A stretch of 64,000 bases of DNA from Lactuca virosa (lineage: Eukaryota > Streptophyta > Magnoliopsida > Asterales > Asteraceae). A model generated the notes under the pieces. The model saw only the letters and a list, made by a program, of their open reading frames with translations. It was not told the DNA's origin and did no database searches. This document shows, piece after piece, positions 1-10,295 of the stretch (positions are counted from its first letter, which is position 1; each line of letters opens with the position of its first letter). A program made the translations under genes and the position numbers. The DNA lies in NCBI GenBank assembly GCA_928212115.1, contig CAKMRJ010005523.1, positions 142,880,561 through 142,944,560 on the forward strand. Direction: 5' to 3'.

Positions 1-697
1 TCCATTCCGAGCCCTTGCGGTGCTGCCATTGCACCTTTACCAGCTCCACCCTCTTGTTCCTCAGATCCCTCGGCTTCCTGTCGAGGATAGCTACTGGCCG
101 CTCAGTGTAGTTCAGGCTGTCATCCACCTGAATATCCTCTAAAGGCACCACTGCCGAATCGTCTACCAGACACTTCCGCAGCTGGGAGACGTGGAAAGTG
201 ATGTGAATCTGACTGAGTTCGGCTGGCAGATCCAGCCTATACACCACCTTGCCCACCCGGGCTACAACCCTGAAGGGTCCAATGTACCTGGGGCCCAACT
301 TGCCCTGCTTCCTGAACCGAATGACGCCTTTCCAAGGCGACACCTTCAGGAGCACCATATCTCCGACCTGGAACTGCAGTTCCGAACGACGCTTGTCGGC
401 ATAACTCTTCTGCCGACTCTGAGCAGTCTGGAGCCTTCTCTGAACCTGCTGGATCCTATCTGTAGTCTTGAGTACCACTTCGGTACTCCCCATGATCCTC
501 TGTCCAACCTCACCCTAGCATATCGGGGTCCTGCACTTCCTCCCATACAACATCTCGAAGGAAAGACGATCGATGCTCGCGTGATAGCTGTTATTGTAGG
601 AAAATTCTGCCAAAGGAAGGTAAGTATCCTAACTACCTCCGAAGTCTAACACGCATGCCCGCAGCATATCCTCCAAAGTCTGGATCATCCGCTCGCT
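1..697 (-). pseudogene. Element A integrase C-terminal region and chromodomain-like tail (partial)
   Basis: Continuation of the integrase reading frame below position 698, in element sense. The translated stretch after the catalytic glutamate is typical of plant Gypsy integrases: EDMLRAC, then FSYNNSYH, then the LYGRKCRTP block, then the GPY/F-type segment (KVSPWKG, GKLGPRYIGPF), then TFHVSQLRKC. The sequence stops at the window edge just where a chromodomain would begin (VKVQW). In-frame stops lie after DFGGS and near the LYGRKCR block. It directly follows the stop that replaces a conserved Gln after HTDG. This part normally binds DNA or chromatin and helps choose the insertion site. Broken and not expressed as a single protein. 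Confidence 0.88.
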
Positions 698-1717
698 CTA
701 ACCATCCGTATGCGGGTGAAAAGTAGTGCTAAAGTGCAGTCGAGTACCCAACTCGTCGTGAAACTTCTTCCAGAATCTGGAAGTGAACCGCACATCTCTG
801 TCAAAAACCACCAAGACTGGCACCCCGTACCGAGCAACTACCTCTCGGATGTATATGTCGGCCAACTTTTCGACCGAGATGCTCTCCTGTATCGGAATGA
901 AATGGGCGCTCTTGGTCAACCGATCCACGATCACACAAATCGAATCCACTCCCCGCGCGGTCCTGGGAAGCTTCGTGAAGAAATCCATAGTGATATTTTC
1001 CCATTTCCACATCGGGATATCCAACGGTCGTGTCTTGCCGTGAGGTCTCTGATGCTCGGCCTTGACATTCCTACAGGTCAAGCATCTCTCAACATACCAA
1101 GATATATCCCGCTTCATGCAGGGCCACCAATAATAAAGACAAAGATCCTTGTACATCTTCGTTGCCCCGAGATGGATGGAAAACCTGGATTTGTGCGCCT
1201 CCTCCATCAATACCTGGTGCACACCCCCATGATATGGGACCCACACCCTACGGTGTAGCGTCAACAATCCACGGTTGTCATAATCGAAGGAGGAAACCTG
1301 ACCCACAATACGCTCGCTCTTACGATGTTCCTCCTTCATAGCCTCCTGCTGAGCCTCTCGAATCCGCTCCAACAGTGGAGTCACCACGGTCATCCTCAAG
1401 TAGATATCTCTGATCGGTGCTGCCTTGCGGCTAAGCGCATCGACCACGGCATTGGCCTTCCCCGGGTAGTAGAGGATCTCACAATCGTAATCCTTCACCA
1501 CATCTAGCCATCGACGCTGCTTCATATTCAGATTTGGCTGATCCATGAGGTACCTCAAACTCTTATGGTACGTGTAAATGGTACAACGGACCCTATAGAG
1601 GTAATGACGCCAAATCTTGAGAGCGAAAACAACTGCTCCCAACTCCAAATCATGCGTCGGATAGTTCGCCTCATGAGGCTTCAACTGCCTCGAAGCGTAG
1701 GCGATAACATGCCCCCT
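698..1717 (-). pseudogene. Element A RNase H C-terminal half plus integrase core
   Basis: A 328-codon open frame. The first third is the end of the Gypsy RNase H domain (NYPTHDLELGAVVFALK, then the tether ending GKANAVVDALSRK). In the usual TDHKSL block the Asp is Tyr (TYHKSL), so a conserved acidic residue of RNase H is lost. Then comes the integrase zinc-binding HHCC region (HLGATKMY...CLTCRNVKAEHQ) and the DDE core, with Asp in MDFFTKLP and Asp in VFDRDVRFTSRF. The frame ends at a stop in place of the Gln before SER, so the catalytic Glu lies beyond the stop in the next segment. Integrase would insert the cDNA copy into the genome. Confidence 0.92.
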
Positions 1718-2175
1718 CTACATCAGTACCACGCCCAAACCCGAGATGGACCCATCGCAATGTGCCACAAAATCATCCACGCCCTCTGGCAGGGCTAAGA
1801 TTGGCGCCTCGCACAATCTCTGTCTCAGTGTCTCAAATGCGGCCTGCTGCTCAGGCCCCCAGTTAAAGACCACGACTTTCCTTGTCAACCGGGTCAAGGG
1901 TACGACTATCTTGGAGAAGTCCTGAATGAATCTCCGATAATAACTTTCCAGTCCCAAGAAGCTCCGAATCTCAGATGGAGACCTCGGAACCTCCCACCTC
2001 ATCACGGCCTCCACTTTGGTCGGGTCGACCGAAATCCCGTCCTAGTTGACAAGATGCCCTAGAAACTGCACCTCACGCAACCAGAACTCACACTTGCAGA
2101 ACTTGGCATACATGCTCTCCCTCCTCAGAGTCTCCAACACCTCTCGCAAGTGCTCCCCATGCTGCTCCTCATACC
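1718..2175 (-). pseudogene. Element A reverse transcriptase C-terminus and RNase H start
   Basis: The frame reads the thumb/connection part of Gypsy reverse transcriptase (HLREVLETLRRE, FCKCEFWLREVQFLGHL, then SFLGLESYYRRFIQDFSKI) and the first part of RNase H (CDGSISGLGVVLM). An in-frame stop sits near 2042-2044 where the family has Gln or Lys (HLVN-stop-DGI). The catalytic palm with its FxDD or YxDD motif is absent: at about 2175 the frame is joined directly to the end of gag and the start of protease. Only the RNase H connection survives, so this copy cannot make reverse transcriptase. Confidence 0.9.
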
Positions 2176-3361
2176 CGTCACCACATCGGGTGCGGCGCGT
2201 GCCTCCTCGGCTGTCAACTGGAAAGCTCGGCTCCTCACCACTGGAGCCTCTGACTTGACCTCCCGTCCATCCATAACCCGAGTAGTCGCTGGAGTTGGCT
2301 CTGCTGCTACTGCTGTCAACCTGGGGCAGTTGGCCTTTTTATGGCCCCTCTGATTGCAGTGAAGGCAAATCAAGTCTGATGTCTGAATAGTAGGGGCAGG
2401 GGCAGTACAATCCCTGCCAAAGTGCCCCGTCTTGCCGCACTTGTAGGAGCCTGATGATCCCGCTCTACAAGCTCCCTCATGCGGCCTGCCGCATTTCTGC
2501 AACGGCTCTGGCCCGGCTGGCCCTTCGACCTAGTGTCGGATCCCTTGGGTTTCTTCCCCGAAACGCCAGTAACCTGCTCCGTCTCTGCCTTCCTCTTCCT
2601 GAGGTGCTCTAAATCAATCTCCCTCTCCCTGGCAATCATGGACTCCAGGGTCGGGCAGGCTGAGTAAATGACATGCTCCCGAATATTAGCCCTCAACATA
2701 TCGTGATAGCGGGTCTTCCGCATCTCCTCATCCCATGCATACTGAGGTACCAACAAGGCCCTTTATCGGAACTTGGCAGTGATCTCCGCCACTGTCTCTG
2801 TAGTCTGTCTCATGTCAAGAAACTCCCTGGCCAGCTGCTGAAGCTCCACAGCTGGCGCAAACTCAGCCCTAAACCTGGTCACAAAGTCCGACCAAGTCAT
2901 AGCCTCGATGGCTGGGGCTCCCAGTGAGTGCCAACTGACTCCCACCAATCCCTAGCTCTGCCACTCAAACAACCCGCATCAAAGCGGACCTTCAACCCCT
3001 TCGGGCAGTAGCTCGTCAACTGCGCATACTCGATGTCTGCGATCTATCTCCTGGCAGCAATGGGGTCCTTCGCCCCCATGAAAGTCTGGTGCACCACTCC
3101 CCCTGAAGTCCTTGAAGGACAGTGCGCGCGTCCCTGACTGGCTGAACGCCGAGTCACTCCTGAATGTCCGGAGGCGATCCTCCATCAACTCAATAATCCC
3201 CTCCTTGATCGACCCGAAAATGACCGGGGTCGCCTCAAGGATACCTCTCGTGATCTCAGACACGATGAACTCACGTAGCCCGTCATCAAACTGCTCGGAT
3301 CCCGCACCCGCACCCGAGCCTGATCTTGATCATAATCCAGACCCTGAATCTCCTGCTCCAT
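2176..3361 (-). pseudogene. Element A gag with zinc knuckles
   Basis: The Met at 3361 opens a short acidic N-terminus. The frame shifts near 3295 into the capsid region (SEITRGILEATPVIFGSI, DRLRTFRSD, FKDFRGSGAPDFHG), with further frame changes near 2970 and 2760. Then come the retrotransposon-gag core (MTWSDFVTRFRAEFAP, EFLDMRQTTETVAEITAKFR), a basic linker, and two CCHC knuckles (CGKTGHFGRDC, CLHCNQRGHKKANC). The product would coat and package element RNA. The frame then reaches AAPDVVTG, the usual start of protease, and is cut off there by the internal deletion. At least three frame breaks make it a pseudogene. Confidence 0.9.
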
Positions 3362-4201
3362 GATGCGTAACCACCATTCTGAAATAAGACACATAAACGT
3401 CATGGTCATACATACTCTCGAGAGATCTCACACACTCTCCAAGTTCCCTGGTTCTATCTTAGCCCTCCTTGATTCGTGTACGGATCCTCTGCTTCCAGTA
3501 GTACGGGCCCATACTACCTTCCACATATATCCGTACTTTCCTCAAGGATTGCTTCGAATTCACCAAGTCCCTTTCACTAATACTGCTTTCCAAACTAACC
3601 TCATCCTAGGCTTGTCCTAGGGCACTTTCCGACCAACTCTCCACCATCAGCTGCACCAGGAGTCCCTACCACCCTTCCCTAACTAGCTTGCGAATACTGT
3701 TACATATTCGCTTACTAGTTAGTTAAAGCTAGCTAGAACCCCTATAAGCACAAATCAAGCAACATCCGTGCATTGAGTAACCATAACCAAGCATAACCTA
3801 ATCAGGCTATCATACTGCTGACTAACCAGTCCTAGCATATAGCTCAATAAGCTCATACAATAGGCATATAAGGCATCCTTCCTAGATCCTTAGCCCTAAT
3901 CTAGCATCCAGTTCTCATAATCACATAACAGGCATACAAGGCATCCTCGATCCCTTGATCCTTATCCCTAGTCTAGCATGCAGTTCTCATAATCACATCA
4001 TATAACATAACATATCATGTATGGGTATCTTGGGGAAAAACTTACTTGAGCTCGGCCGGTTGCACGCATCACACACCTTGTTCTTTCTCAAAAACTCCTT
4101 ATTTTTAAACTTTAGAAAACTATTTTTCTTGTAAAAATCTTTCAAGCCCTCGATTTGAGTTCAGACACCCCCGAAGGTGTGCCCGAATCCCTCAAACCAA
4201 G
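3362..4201 (-). other. Element A untranslated leader
   Basis: About 840 bases between the primer-binding site and gag, with no credible reading frame. Blocks are shared with the leader of element G (compare 3470-3560 with 26500-26600, and 3860-4050 with 27110-27220), showing the two families are related. Confidence 0.75.
3861..3999. repeat. Tandem duplication of about 68 bp in the element A leader
   Basis: 3861-3928 and 3929-3999 are two copies of one block (TAGGCATATAAGGCATCC versus CAGGCATACAAGGCATCC, both ending in GCAGTTCTCATAATCACAT or a close variant). Element G has a single copy at about 27113-27176. Confidence 0.85.
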
Positions 4202-4213
4202 GCTCTGATACCA
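4202..4213 (-). other. Element A primer-binding site
   Basis: Reads TGGTATCAGAGC on the minus strand, complementary to the 3' end of plant initiator-Met tRNA. It lies three bases inside the LTR end, as expected for first-strand priming. Confidence 0.95.
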
Positions 4214-4538
4214 ACTTGTAACATCCCAAAAATCGAGACCGAAAATTTTTGTTTTTAATTATAATACTTGTGAAATTGTTTGAGGAAAACATTACTGATA
4301 TCACATCAAATCACAAAACCATAACTACATGTCTCAAAAACCATAATGTCAAATAGTATAACGTCAGAGTACAATCCCAGAGTTCTTAAATGCGTAATTA
4401 TGTGTGTGCGATGCGTTGCTACCCTGCCGGCTCCTTCCCCTTAGATGTAGAGGTACCTGAAACCAAAACTGAAAACCATAAGCACAAAGCTTAGTGACCT
4501 TCCCCTTCATACCACATACCATACAACATACATACTGT

Positions 4539-4665
4539 CGAGCAATTCTGGGGTGCCCGACCTACCCATGTCAAGCCATTCTGGGGTGCTGACCTACCCA
4601 TGTCAAGCCATTCTGGGGTGCTGACCTACCCGTGTCAGACCATTCTGGGGTGCCTGCCTACCCTC
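4539..4665. repeat. 32-33 bp tandem repeats in element A LTR
   Basis: Four units built on ATTCTGGGGTGC and GACCTACCC start at about 4546, 4579, 4611 and 4643. The same unit is found in both LTRs of element G. Confidence 0.9.
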
Positions 4666-5170
4666 CGGTCTATCTCACCCGGTCACGAGGACTATTTCAC
4701 CCCTACTACTATCACATAATAACATATCATAATCATGCTGTCAGACATATCTGGGGTGTCCGACCTACCCTTCGGTCCTAACGACCGAATTAGGGGACTA
4801 TTCCCCTCCTACTACCACTTTCACATAGAACATATCATACTGGCACATAGAACACGTCAAGTAATAGCAAACCCAGACACTTATCACAAAGACAATCATC
4901 TCAACTGTAATCAACTACTAGTGGGTCGGCCTTGGTGCCTTAGACCCACTTCTACTTGTAGGTAACTCACCTCAATGTTGTGTAGTGTCTGCACTATCCT
5001 CGGTACGGAAATCAACTCTTCTCGACTCCTCGATCCCTACACAACATCCTTTCTAAGTTACCATTTCATACTCATAACATCTACAAGGGTCAACTCAAGT
5101 TCAAGTTAAAGTCAAGGTCAAAACCTTGGTCAAAGTCAACTTTGGTCAAAGTCAACATCAGTTTGACTCG

Positions 5171-5595
5171 ACTCGCCGAGTTGGTCCATCAACTCACCGA
5201 GTCCCCACGGCCACAAAAGGCTACAATCCCGTCCCTACTCGTCGAGTCTAGCAAGAGCTCGATGAGTTCTCCTTTAACAAACATTGATACCTTCTTCAAC
5301 TGACTCGTCGAGTTCGTCCTTGAACTCGTCGAGTTCATCTTCATCTGTATGAAGGTATTTAGTCTATGACTCGCCGAGTTCTCCCTGAACTCGTCGAGTC
5401 CGTCTTTATGTGGTTGGGACATTGCCTTGAACTCGCCGAGTTAGCTCATACACTCGCCGAGTTCTATGATTTCCAGGTCCCTAATGAGCCTAGACAACAG
5501 AGTGATCTTCAATCTTATCATCTGGTCCTTTAACATAAAGGATTTTATGGAAAATACGTCCCGACTCGCCGAGTCCTATGAACGACTCGCCGAGT
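5171..5595. repeat. ACTCG-N-CGAGT palindrome cluster 2 (element A LTR, transcribed part)
   Basis: About a dozen exact or one-off copies of the 11-mer ACTCGCCGAGT or ACTCGTCGAGT, mostly in pairs 12-20 bases apart. Flanking bases sometimes extend the pairing, for example TGAACTCG-T-CGAGTTCA near 5320-5340. It lies downstream of the TATA box in element sense, so it would be in the RNA leader. Confidence 0.92.
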
Positions 5596-6149
5596 CCCTC
5601 TTTGTCCCAAACTATACACTCGATTTTTACTTGGTCTATATGCATCCAAACCATAGATCTGACCTCCTAGGGTCCATATTATACGTAAAGCTACGAACTT
5701 GATGTCCATGCATGGGGTTTTTGGCTCAAAAAGCGATAAAAAGGGGTTTATATGTTGCATGGGTCTCTCATGGCCATAAAGTTGGCACCTTTATGCCATG
5801 GGAACCCTCAATGGTTCCAGATCTGAAGTACAACTCCAAATATACACACAAATCCGAGTATTGCTTCACTAAAGCTTAGAAAAAGGTAGAAAATAGCCAC
5901 AATCAAGATCTAAGTAATGAATAGCCAAGGTATCAGCTTTATACCTCAAATGAGCAGGAAATGTGCCAAGACTTCTGGATCTACTTGCTCTCTCTTGATC
6001 TCCCAAGCTTCCTTCTCTTTTTCCAACTTCAAATACACACAAAAGGCACCAAAAAGCTCAAGAACACTCAATAAAGGCTTAGGGTTTCGAGTTAGGGTTT
6101 CTCTGGGTTGGGAGGGACAATGGGGGCTGGGTTGAGGCAGAATAAGTTG

Positions 6150-6158
6150 TTTAAATAG
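6150..6158 (-). promoter_or_regulatory. Element A TATA-like box
   Basis: The minus strand reads CCTATTTAAACAAC about 200 bp from the start of the LTR, a usual position for the LTR promoter. Assigned by sequence and position only. Confidence 0.5.
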
Positions 6159-6200
6159 GTTGCAAACCCTAAATATTAGGGTTTCATCCAGACAGCTTCT

Positions 6201-6298
6201 ACTCGTCGAGTCGGTGCCCCGACTCGTCGAGTAGATTACTAAACTTCCAGGTCAAAATCGAGTCTACTCGACGAGTTGAGCCTCCAACTCGCCCGAGT
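6201..6298. repeat. ACTCG-N-CGAGT palindrome cluster 1 (element A LTR, upstream of TATA)
   Basis: Four copies: ACTCGTCGAGT twice, ACTCGACGAGT, and a 12-base variant ACTCGCCCGAGT. They lie 40-150 bp upstream of the TATA-like box, in the promoter part of the LTR. Confidence 0.9.
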
Positions 6299-6357
6299 CC
6301 TAGAGCAAAACATGAACTTACTTGAATTTAAATATGTACCAGGAACCGGGTGTTACA

Positions 6358-8259
6358 AAGATGTTGCTCTAGTCGTCACCCCGTATTAGGTCCTCGAGAA
6401 CCTAAACATTATACGCGTAGTCATATTCATGTTTCCATTTTGTTAATTTACATAACTAATATTAATTAACCAAATACTTATAATAAAAAGCAATAGCAAA
6501 TTAATAACGTTTACACCTTAATAATCATTTTTTTCCATAATTGTACTACATTTTATGAGATCATAAAGTAGAATTTCCTAATTGTTTAGCACTTACGATA
6601 TTTACATAATTAATGTTCAACATGCTTTAACAATCTTGTCTTGTTTGGTGTTTTAATCCCTAATACACGATTGGAAATAAGTATAATGTCGTCTGGCTGA
6701 TGTTTAATTGAATGGCTCCAACTCACTTGTTGACTAAGAATCCATAATAACCATGACTTACAGATTCGTTTAGTTCTTATCAATCACAAGTATAAACCAT
6801 TTCAATTCCTATCATAATCGCATAGCACCACTGCACCAGCAGCCTATAGATGTATTATGTCTAGGTACGATTCGTATGAAGCCACAACTCACCTACATAA
6901 TTGCTTATCATTTCCTTATGACTAACAAAAGATGGAGTATTGGCAGCAAAATAACTTGGTCAGATAGACAAGACGAAAAAAAAAGGTAAAACAAATATAG
7001 GAACTACTTTACCTATAAAATCTTTGAATTTGTATAGAAAACTTTCTATAGCAAAATTAGTGAACCATGTAGTTTTTTCTATTCTAGACTCGCCAATGGA
7101 GAGAAGTATACGCTTTGAAATATGCTCTTCAATAGTAGACGCTCATGGGGAACATCCCAAACACACCAGTACATGCTTGGGTTTTTTTTCCTTATGGTAC
7201 ATGGCTGGGAAGAAGTGAGAAATCGGGTAGCAAGCTCAGGCAGTCATAAGTATTAATGGTTTCATGCGAATGAGTTTCAAGAGCTGCTACACTTCTAACC
7301 TTAAGCACACATACACTCTAAGATTCTATTTTTTTTTATCGCAGTTGGATTTGTTTCGTGTGCAGGTAAAGGGAATTGAAGGAAATTCGCACATATCTCG
7401 TTCAGATTAGGAGCAGCAAGTTTGCAGCAATTGCCAAGAATAGGGAAGGAAAAGAAGAGCTACATCTAGTATTTTGCCAGCAAGATATATATTCACGAAC
7501 AAGTTGTGGATGAGCAGGAAAACATGAGGGGTTTGGGTCCAAGAACTTACTAGTCGACGTGTTGCCGTCTTTGTCCCGATCAAAATCCAAGCGATAGTAG
7601 ATCTTCAATAACCTTAGCTGTAACCAGCTCTCTCTCTCGAACCCTCTTGATCTCACTTTCTCTACGCAACTATCTTCTCGCCCCTCCGGTTTCCTTCTTC
7701 TTGTGTTTTCTCACGGTTCTGGTTAAATTATCTTTAGGAAACGTATGTGGGAATAATTAAGGCGAATGGTCAGCATATGGGCGGTGAGTAACGGAAACGA
7801 GAGAAACGGAAAGGTAAGGCAGTTTCCTTAATCGCATGAAATTGATTAAAAACCAATTTACAGTTTTGGTCCCCGTTAATTTCTCCAATTTCATTAAAAT
7901 CCCCATCTCCCATATTCATTTCAATTAAAGGGTCTATGATTAACTATTCAGCCCCTAGACTTATATATTCACTTAACTTATTACCCTACTTAAATTTTAA
8001 AATTAATTAAACACATTTTATACATTTTTAATATTACTTAAATCCTCTAAATAAGTATTTCTTTTAATCATTTAATTACTATTTAAATCTTTGATAATCA
8101 TTTAAATATCAATTAAATCGTTTAAATCTTAATTAATTTCCTTCTTGTTCATATTATTATATATAAAATACATACTCCCATACGAAACACACATACAACT
8201 TAATCCTACATATAACGGAAGACTAACATCGTTAACAAAGAGATTTTTGGGTCGTTGCA
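6358..8259 (-). repeat. LTR-like fragment B1, left end not identified
   Basis: AT-rich sequence with no credible gene. Its right end (AACGGAAGACTAACATCG, then GGGTCGTTGCA at 8249-8259) matches the right end of solo LTR E (AACGGAAGCTAATATCG ... CCTTACA at 55889), and the text around 7860-8000 resembles Gypsy LTR promoter regions. After 8259 the sequence switches to a different LTR. The left end is probably beyond element A, outside the window. Short frames at 7024-7218 (plus) and 7402-7656 (minus) match nothing I know. Confidence 0.4.
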
Positions 8260-8565
8260 TCACAACAGAATAATCATCCAATTAATACTTGGATTACAAT
8301 CTAAGCTAATGGTCCATTATCAGGGTAAATGGCCACTTTACCCTTTCCTTAGTTGGGCTATGACCCAGGCCCAAATCTTGATCTAAAAAGGCCCAATCAC
8401 TAAATAACCGCCTAAGGCCCATCCTACTTGGGCCTTACCCTAAATTCCAATCCTACACTTGGCCCAAAACATCAACACTCATATGGTCCAATAAGGACCC
8501 AAGCATCTAAGCCCACAAAAGGTGGCCCAACTTGAAGCCCAAAAATCGCAAAGCCCACAAACTAA

Positions 8566-8651
8566 GTACGCGGGGCGTACCCAACTATACGCTAAGCGTA
8601 CTCGTATTGAGGCTTATACGCTGTGTGTACTGGCTTGTACGCCTAGTGTAC
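8566..8651. repeat. GTACGC-N-GCGTAC palindrome cluster 2 in B2
   Basis: Four degenerate copies in series: GTACGCGGGGCGTAC, ATACGCTAAGCGTAC, a TACGCTGTGTGTAC variant, and GTACGCCTAGTGTAC. They lie downstream of the B2 TATA box in element sense. Confidence 0.88.
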
Positions 8652-9228
8652 TCCTCCTATTAATCCATATTCCCATTAAGCTCTTAATACCTTCGGATAA
8701 AGTTCCAAAACGTAGATCTGACTTCCTTTAGCTGGAATAACACATAAAGTTGCTAACTTTACGTTCATGCATGGCTAAATGAGGCTCTTATGCTTAGAAA
8801 TGACTTAATAAGTGGCTTAATGCATGCATGATTACTAATACTACATAAAGCTGGCACCTTTATGCCTAGGAAGCCTCTAACAAGTCCAGATCTGATGAAA
8901 TGATCCCTTCAAATCGACCCAAACCATCAATCAATACAAAAGGGACCAAAAGTGTGTCAAATCAACCCATAAATAAAACTAGACATTAAAAAGTCAAGAT
9001 TTGCACTTGATACCTTAGGCAGCTTGTAATGTGATGAAGGGTTCTGGATCTCAAGTCTCCCACCAAGCTATGTACTTCACTCTCTTCAAGGTTCTTCAAG
9101 GATCGACCAAATCAACACAAATTTCTCTTCAAGAGCTCAAGGATACAAGAATGGACGCTAAGGGTACGTTTATGGTTTTTCTGGAGGTTTAGGGACAAGC
9201 AATGAGGCCAACCCTAAAGGTTAAGGAT

Positions 9229-9238
9229 GAATATATAG
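9229..9238 (-). promoter_or_regulatory. B2 LTR TATA box
   Basis: The minus strand reads CCCTATATATTC about 265 bp from the LTR start, directly downstream of palindrome cluster 1. It is the same arrangement as in element A. Confidence 0.5.
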
Positions 9239-9276
9239 GGTGCAACACCCCATTTTAGGGTTTCTAGAAGTAACGT

Positions 9277-9428
9277 GTACGCCCAACATACATAAGTGTA
9301 CACCCAGCATACGCACCCGGTGTCCCGATCCTTTTCAAGCTAGTATGCTAAGCGTACTAAGTGGTACGCCCCGCGTACTGGCTTCTCAGCTAGTACGCTA
9401 AGCGTACCTAGTGGTACGCCCCGCGTAC
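9277..9428. repeat. GTACGC-N-GCGTAC palindrome cluster 1 in B2
   Basis: Six copies, among them GTACGCTAAGCGTAC and GTACGCCCCGCGTAC twice. They alternate AA- and CC-centred forms and lie 40-200 bp upstream of the TATA box. Confidence 0.9.
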
Positions 9429-9545
9429 TACTCCAAGGGATAAAATGAAACTTTTGTATTAATGAATGTCGAAAGTGAAACATACCAAGATCAGGGTGTT
9501 ACAACAGTGAGATTTCTTATCATTTCTAAACACTCCTAATGCTAT

Positions 9546-9970
9546 CTAGATAATGTGACTTAATTTATCATAAACTTTCATTTCCTCCATTTGCAAAAAT
9601 GACTCTCTAAATATATATTCTTCGAATGTGGTTCTAGTATAGTAAGAATAATTGTAGTAGTAAATATAGCCTCGAAGATCCTCGGTCATTTTGTAATTTA
9701 TCGTGTAGACAACACTTGAATAGTCTTTACAATTGAAATGCACCAAAACTTCGTTGCCTACCCTTAGCACGTATCTTTAGGAACTTACCCTCGATTGCCT
9801 CTCTTTCATCCATGCTACCCCTTCTTATTTCAGAATATATATTTTCCAGATTTAGTATCCAACCCGGAAGTGAGCAAATTGTCCCTAATCTCTTCTTTTT
9901 AGGCGGCGAATTTACATTTAGTGCTGATTTAGAATTTGACTTAAGGATCAATGCGGACTTAGAACTCAAT
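9546..9970 (-). pseudogene. Unidentified coding-like remnant, minus strand
   Basis: Two overlapping minus-strand frames, 9969-9727 (80 codons) and 9770-9546 (74 codons), could be one protein with a single frame change near 9730-9770. The first has a Ser/Lys-rich start with the basic patch SPPKKKR, then SLPGWILNLENIY and RGSMDEREAIEGKFLKIRAKG. The second reads VLVHFNCKDYSSVVYTINYK, then a Tyr-rich run. Codon quality looks better than in the surroundings, but I do not recognise the family and assign no function. It lies just left of the 3' end of element C on the opposite strand, so it is not part of C pol. It could be a fragment of another transposon. Confidence 0.3.
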
Positions 9971-10280
9971 GCACTTGGTGCTTCAGAAAAACTTATAACA
10001 ATCTTTTAAGTTAGATAATATCTAACTAGATAATATTTTTCAACTAGGTCGCCATGGTTAGATCATGATTCCAATGATCCTAATTTCCCACAACCTAAAC
10101 TGTTGAACTCGAATTAAGGAAACCCTAACCTGATTATAGCTAAAGGATTTGACTATCGCCTGAGTAATTAATCCAATATGGTCAAAAGGATCTTCAATTC
10201 AGCCCCTCTCCAACTATACACTTGTATTCGACTAAGTTCTAATTGAATACGGCACCATTGAATTTGGGGGCAAAATTCTT

Positions 10281-10295
10281 TCAATTGGGGGAGAC
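10281..10295 (+). other. Element C polypurine tract
   Basis: TCAATTGGGGGAGAC directly precedes the LTR start TGTGACAACC, the expected place for plus-strand priming. Confidence 0.85.

Larger units (their letters stand above)
1..6357 (-). mobile_element. Element A: Ty3/Gypsy LTR retrotransposon, non-autonomous, partial
   Basis: Read right to left this holds a 5' LTR (6357-4217), a tRNA-iMet primer-binding site, a leader, gag, a truncated pol and an integrase tail that runs off the left edge, so the 3' LTR is not seen. The 5' LTR begins TGTAACACCCGG and ends GATGTTACA in element sense. The integrase C-terminal tail after the catalytic core is of the chromovirus kind. An internal deletion removes most of protease and reverse transcriptase, so this copy could move only with proteins supplied in trans. 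The right flank begins AAGAT, which should recur at the left end if it is the target duplication. Confidence 0.92.
4217..6357 (-). repeat. Element A 5' LTR (2141 bp)
   Basis: Plus-strand ends are TGTAACATCC and GGGTGTTACA, giving TG...CA ends in element sense. It is bounded on the left by the primer-binding site and on the right by unrelated sequence. Inside are a 32-33 bp tandem array, two clusters of the ACTCG-N-CGAGT palindrome, and a TATA-like box 200 bp in from the element-sense start. The stretch at 5775-5805 (CATAAAGTTGGCACC then CTTTATG-type ends) is shared with LTR fragment B2 at about 8845-8865, so the two LTRs have a common backbone. Confidence 0.93.
8260..9503 (-). repeat. LTR fragment B2 (same family as right-edge LTR N)
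   Basis: The right end GGGTGTTACA (9494-9503) is the start of a minus-strand Gypsy LTR. The order of parts matches LTR N: a GGCCCA-rich stretch (8345-8560), a GTACGC palindrome cluster, and then a block with TAAAGTTGCTAACTTTACG and CATGCATGGCTTAATG-type text. The left part of this LTR has been separated by insertion of B1. Confidence 0.65.

Noticed and set aside
710..1258. 182-codon plus-strand frame
   Set aside because: Antisense to the integrase of element A.
6358..7700. 5' end of a host gene on the minus strand near 7650
   Set aside because: The GAGAGAGAGAG-rich text resembles a plant 5' leader, but the right end at 8259 matches LTR E, so an LTR leader is simpler.
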